Assembly: GCF_009663685.2 (NCBI RefSeq)
Contig: NZ_RCOG02000027.1
Coordinates: forward strand, 328,240 to 392,239
Length of the DNA: 64,000 nucleotides
Reading direction: 5' to 3'
DNA from: Cupriavidus sp. U2
GTDB lineage: Bacteria > Pseudomonadota > Gammaproteobacteria > Burkholderiales > Burkholderiaceae
Shown: in pieces, positions 60,888 to 64,000 of the stretch
How positions within the stretch are numbered: the stretch's first letter is position 1
How the letters are laid out: each line of letters opens with the position of its first letter
Translations under genes and position numbers: made by a program
The notes under the pieces: generated by a model
What the model saw: only the letters and a program-made list of their open reading frames with translations
Databases searched by the model: none
Told to the model about the DNA's origin: nothing

Positions 60888-61454
60888 TCAGGCAATTCCA
60901 AAATCGGATCGTGGCAGGTAGTCGGCCATCGCAGGAAGCGCCTGGTCTCGCGCGGACATGATCGCAGTTGTCACACCTGGCCCATCCTCCCACCAGTCTA
61001 TGCCGACACTGTCTGCATGGATGCCTGCGTCCAGCGCCGGATCGTGCTCGGACGACACCAGGTACCACATGGCGGTACCGTCGCGATGGGCGGCAAAGCC
61101 ATGTGCGATGCCTCTCGGCAAGTACAGTACAGCGGGATCCTCGGCCCTGAGCATCACGCTGACACTGACGCCAAATGTCGGCGACCCGCGCCGCAAATCG
61201 GTGAAACCGTCGCGTGCGCAGCCACTGAGACAGCTTACGAGCTTGGCATGGTCCTTGGGAGGCCGCTGAAAATGCATCCCGCGGATGACCCCTGCATTCG
61301 ACGTCGAAACAAAGGACTCGGCAAACCGGGCTTCCAAGGCGTGTGACGCGAGTGTGGAGCCCTGGAACAGCTTGAGAAAATCACCTCTGGCATCTTCATG
61401 TCGATCGACTCTGAGCAGATAGCATCCGGAAATAGCCAGCGGCTGAAGAATCAT
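60888..61454 (-). CDS. RmlC-like sugar 3,5-epimerase
   Basis: The 188-residue cupin resembles dTDP-4-dehydrorhamnose 3,5-epimerase: GVIRGMHFQRPPKDHAKLVSCLSG with the catalytic His, DLRRGSPTFG, VLYLPRGIAHGFAAH and WYLVSSEHDP. In CDP-dideoxyhexose pathways the AscE-type member epimerises only C5, leading to CDP-L-ascarylose; that assignment is inferred from the neighbours. It starts two bases after the ddhC-like stop and is followed one base later by the reductase gene. Confidence 0.88.
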   Translation of the reverse strand: MILQPLAISGCYLLRVDRHEDARGDFLKLFQGSTLASHALEARFAESFVSTSNAGVIRGMHFQRPPKDHAKLVSCLSGCARDGFTDLRRGSPTFGVSVSVMLRAEDPAVLYLPRGIAHGFAAHRDGTAMWYLVSSEHDPALDAGIHADSVGIDWWEDGPGVTTAIMSARDQALPAMADYLPRSDFGIA

Positions 61455-61456
61455 GC

Positions 61457-62773
61457 TCAGAATCCGATTCCGAAGAACTGCTCCAGCTTTTCGCCGACAA
61501 AGTCGAGCATCGATTCGGACAACCCAGGGTAGATGCCAAGCCAGAACGTATCGTTCATGACGATGTCCGAATTGGTCAGGTCCCCGACCACCCGATAGTT
61601 GCGGCCCTGCATATAGGGCTGTCGAGTCAGATTGCCGGCGAACAGCAGTCGGGTGCCGATCCGGAACTGGTCCAGATAAGTCACCAGGTCGGTACGGCGT
61701 ACGCCTGCCTCCGGCCGCAACGTGACCGGAAATCCAAACCACGACGGATCGGACCCGGGCGTGGCTTTCGGGAGAATCAGCGCCTCGCTGCATGCGGCAA
61801 GGCGTTCCTTGAGGAAGCCGAAATTGTGACGACGGGCAGCGATGAACCCTTCAGCCCGCTCAATCTGTGCCAGGCCGCAAGCGGCCTGCATATCGGTGAT
61901 CTTGAGGTTGTACCCGAGGTGTGAGTACGTGTACTTGTGGTCGTACCCTTCCGGCAATGCGCCGAGCTTCCAGCAGAATCGCCGGCCACAGGTATTGTCC
62001 TTGCCCGGTGGGCAATAGCAATCGCGTCCCCAGTCACGAAACGACTCGGCGATGACCTTGAGCGTGTCATTGTTGGTAAAGACTGCGCCCCCCTCTCCCA
62101 TCGTGATGTGGTGTGCGGGGTAGAAGCTCAACGTCGCAATATCGCCGAACGTGCCGACGAGCTGCCCACCATATGTCGCGCCAAGCGCATCGCAGCAATC
62201 CTCCACCAGCCACAGTCCATGCTTCCGACAGAGGGCGGTAACCACTTCAAGATTGAATGGGTTGCCCAGCGTATGCGCCAGCATGATCGCCTTGGTGCGC
62301 GGCGTAATGGCGGCCTCGATACGGCTGGCGTCAATATTGTAGGTGCCCATTTCCACATCCACGAAGACAGGCACCGCACCACATTGAATGATTGGATTCA
62401 CCGTCGTCGGGAATCCCGCCGCCACTCCGATCACTTCGTCACCGGGACGGATCGCGCGATAGCCCAGCCGGGGAGATGTCAGCGTCGCAAAGGCCACCAG
62501 ATTAGCCGACGACCCCGAATTGACCGTCAGCACATGACGCACGCCAAGCAACTTGCCCAGTCGCTGCTCGAAAGCGTCGTTGAAGCGGCCAGTGGTCAGC
62601 CACGCATCGAGCGATGCCTCAACCATCGACTTCATCTCGGCAGCACCCACGACCTTGCCCGACGGAGGGACTGGAGTCTGGCCCGGCTGGAATGCTGGCG
62701 TCTCGCTTTCGACAAGCGCGGCGTACTCATCGACGAGACCCGCAATCCGTGCGCGCAGTTGTTCCTTGCTCAT
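61457..62773 (-). CDS. rfbH: CDP-4-keto-6-deoxyglucose 3-dehydrase
   Basis: The 438-residue PLP and [2Fe-2S] enzyme (RfbH/DdhC, E1) removes the C3 oxygen on the way to 3,6-dideoxyhexoses. The hallmark [16 protein letters not shown] has His where aminotransferases have the PLP lysine. The iron-sulfur cysteines lie in [19 protein letters not shown]. The ATG at 62773 gives the family length; the frame is open to 62806. Its partner reductase (E3, DdhD/AscD) is not in this window. It begins the leftward four-gene set. Confidence 0.96.
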   Translation of the reverse strand: MSKEQLRARIAGLVDEYAALVESETPAFQPGQTPVPPSGKVVGAAEMKSMVEASLDAWLTTGRFNDAFEQRLGKLLGVRHVLTVNSGSSANLVAFATLTSPRLGYRAIRPGDEVIGVAAGFPTTVNPIIQCGAVPVFVDVEMGTYNIDASRIEAAITPRTKAIMLAHTLGNPFNLEVVTALCRKHGLWLVEDCCDALGATYGGQLVGTFGDIATLSFYPAHHITMGEGGAVFTNNDTLKVIAESFRDWGRDCYCPPGKDNTCGRRFCWKLGALPEGYDHKYTYSHLGYNLKITDMQAACGLAQIERAEGFIAARRHNFGFLKERLAACSEALILPKATPGSDPSWFGFPVTLRPEAGVRRTDLVTYLDQFRIGTRLLFAGNLTRQPYMQGRNYRVVGDLTNSDIVMNDTFWLGIYPGLSESMLDFVGEKLEQFFGIGF

Positions 62774-62894
62774 TCCCGATACTTTTGCTGTTTGCCCGTT
62801 CCACATCGGGCCAGGTCATCTCAGCTGAGGCCACCGATGTCACATGCCAAAGACCGACGCATGAGTTGCATTCGATCCGTCGAACCTACCCTTC

Positions 62895-63218
62895 TCACAC
62901 GACCATATTCATCATTTCCTGATACGCAGCCGCCAGGCGGTTACGGACCTGCACGGTGGTCTGGAACGAAATGTTGGCCTTCTGCATGTCGATCATCACG
63001 TCGTTGAGCGACACGCCGGGCTTGCCCACTTCAAAGGCCTCGGCCTGGCCGTAGGCGCGTTCCTGGGTGGCGTTCAGGCGTTGCAGCGAGCGTTGCAGTT
63101 CGCCTGCAAAGCCGGCCGTGGCAGCCGAATTCGCGGCCTGGGAGGTGGTTCCGCCGCCAGCCACCTGCGCCAGGCCGCGCAGTTGGTGGAGCATGCCCTC
63201 GATGGAAGAAATGGTCAT
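62895..63218 (-). CDS. fliE: Flagellar hook-basal body protein FliE
   Basis: The 107-residue protein joins the MS ring to the rod. FAGELQRSLQRLNATQERAYGQAEAFEVGKPGVSLNDVMIDMQKANISFQTTVQVRNRLAAAYQEMMNM (in parts) covers the FliE domain. It is divergent from fliF, and the intergenic region carries a long inverted repeat like a FlhDC box. Confidence 0.96.
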   Translation of the reverse strand: MTISSIEGMLHQLRGLAQVAGGGTTSQAANSAATAGFAGELQRSLQRLNATQERAYGQAEAFEVGKPGVSLNDVMIDMQKANISFQTTVQVRNRLAAAYQEMMNMVV

Positions 63219-63320
63219 GGCACGTACAGGTTGGTCAGTCGGGACAGGATCAATGTGACGAAAGCGCTACTCGCCATCCTGTTTCAGCCCTCGCACTGTA
63301 CTGGCCGCCTGCCTCCTTCC

Positions 63321-63363
63321 AAAGGCTGAAATCGGCGGAAAAACATCGCCTATTCAGCCGATT
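63321..63363. promoter_or_regulatory. Candidate FlhDC box between fliE and fliF
   Basis: Left half AAAGGCTGAAATCGGCG (63321-63337) and right half CGCCTATTCAGCCGATT (63347-63363) form an inverted repeat with a nine-base spacer. They resemble the enterobacterial FlhDC consensus AAYGSNNNAAATAGCG-N10-12-CGCTATTTNNNSCRTT. The position between two class II flagellar genes fits. Confidence 0.6.
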
Positions 63364-63577
63364 GTTCCTCGCCCGTCTGCCCGATCATCGCTACCGTGCC
63401 GGATCTGGCGGATCGACGCGTTTCTTGTCTCGCCGCCTGACTCCATGGGATTCAACTAACGCGGGGAGTGCGCGTGTTTTTTCAGCAGCGTAAAGTGAGC
63501 CGTGCCGAGATGATTAACGGCAGCGAAGGCCTGAGTGGTAAGGGCAGGGAATGCCCGGCCAAGCCGGAGACGCGCGC

Positions 63578-64000
63578 ATGAACGCGGCCGCCACCCTGCC
63601 GAACGGCGCGGCCCTGGTCGAAAAGCTCAAGGGCAATCCGCGTCTGCCCCTGATGCTGGGCGGCGCGGCGCTGGTTGCCGCCATTGCCGTGGGCGTCATG
63701 TGGTCGCGCCAGCCGGACTACAAGGTGCTGTACACCAACCTGTCCGAGCGCGACGGTGGTGCAGTGATCCAGTCGCTGCAGCAAATGAACGTGCCGTACA
63801 AGTTCGCCGAAGGCGGCGGCGCCGTCATGGTGCCGGCCGACAAGGTTGCCGAGACGCGCCTGCGCCTGGCCAGCCAGGGCCTGCCCAAGAGCGGTACCAC
63901 GGGCATGGAACTGATGGACAACCAGAAGTTCGGCATCAGCCAGTTTGCCGAGCAGGTGAACTACCAGCGCGGCCTGGAAGGCGAGCTGGCCCGTTCGATC
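63578..64000 (+). CDS. fliF: Flagellar MS-ring protein FliF (partial)
   Basis: The first 141 residues of FliF are visible; the gene runs off the right edge. After MNAAATLPNGAALVEKLKGNPRLPL comes the first membrane helix, then WSRQPDYKVLYTNLSERDGGAVIQSLQQMNVPYKF and LRLASQGLPKSGTTGMELMDNQKFGISQFAEQVNYQRGLEGELARSI (in parts), all typical. An in-frame ATG at 63551 is possible; 63578 has GGAGA eight bases upstream. Confidence 0.95.
   Translation, partial: MNAAATLPNGAALVEKLKGNPRLPLMLGGAALVAAIAVGVMWSRQPDYKVLYTNLSERDGGAVIQSLQQMNVPYKFAEGGGAVMVPADKVAETRLRLASQGLPKSGTTGMELMDNQKFGISQFAEQVNYQRGLEGELARSI

Noticed and set aside
1-64000. CRISPR arrays, tRNA or rRNA genes, insertion sequences, integrases
   Set aside because: No regularly spaced repeats, cloverleaf-like sequence, rRNA signature or transposase motif was recognised in reading either strand; a tRNAscan and IS search would settle it.

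Overview
The window reads as a chromosome or megaplasmid segment of a high-GC, motile betaproteobacterium, most likely Burkholderiales of the Cupriavidus/Ralstonia type. Four Bug-type (tripartite tricarboxylate transporter) solute-binding proteins, a cyanide-insensitive-type cytochrome bd oxidase, many LysR/AraC/IclR regulators each divergent from a small catabolic set, and the flagellin N-terminus all point there. This is inferred from protein character, not from a search.

Layout. 1-3.5 kb: leftward heavy-metal RND efflux genes (inner-membrane pump cut by the window edge, membrane fusion protein, small His-containing membrane protein). 3.5-9.7 kb: MFS transporter with divergent HxlR regulator, AraC regulator, a Bug-PhzF-RidA operon, and an HD-domain hydrolase with a small partner. 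9.8-17 kb: a complete Fur-box-headed heme uptake operon (TonB receptor, HmuY-like lipoprotein, HmuS, HmuT, HmuU, HmuV). 17-20.9 kb: an orphan prepilin peptidase/TadE pair, a two-component system and a small secreted protein. 21-26 kb: argC with divergent LysR, DUF3626 protein, SDR with divergent AraC. 26-36 kb: two catabolic islands. One is LysR-linked (Bug, Ldh2-type dehydrogenase, leaderless binding protein). The other is IclR-linked (Bug, RraA-like aldolase, D-2-hydroxyacid dehydrogenase, cyclase, Bug). 36-38.3 kb: a chimeric molybdo-oxidoreductase relic, a MerR regulator, and a secreted acetoacetate-decarboxylase-like protein with a matching MerR-type promoter. 38.4-46 kb: GbsR-cydA-cydB, MpaB-like DUF2236 protein, DHA2 exporter, LysR and YdcZ transporter. 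46-64 kb: motility region with a chemoreceptor, a candidate structured RNA, an Hfq-like Sm protein, fliC-flaG-fliD-fliS-fliT, a second fliK-like/fhlB pair, a glycosylation island, then divergent fliE and fliF.

The most unusual system is the glycosylation island at 55.4-62.8 kb. A SPINDLY/OGT-type protein glycosyltransferase is translationally coupled to the first two CDP-3,6-dideoxyhexose enzymes (DdhA, DdhB). Facing them are DdhC, a 5-epimerase-like protein, an extended SDR reductase and a hexapeptide acyltransferase whose gene carries a G9 tract. Its position inside the flagellar genes suggests flagellin O-glycosylation with a dideoxy sugar, possibly with phase-variable acetylation. Second is an Hfq-like protein encoded directly upstream of fliC, next to a structured RNA candidate with an intrinsic terminator. 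Third is a MerR regulator with two 19-bp-spacer promoters, one for itself and one for the secreted decarboxylase-like protein.

No tRNA, rRNA, CRISPR array, insertion sequence or integrase was recognised.
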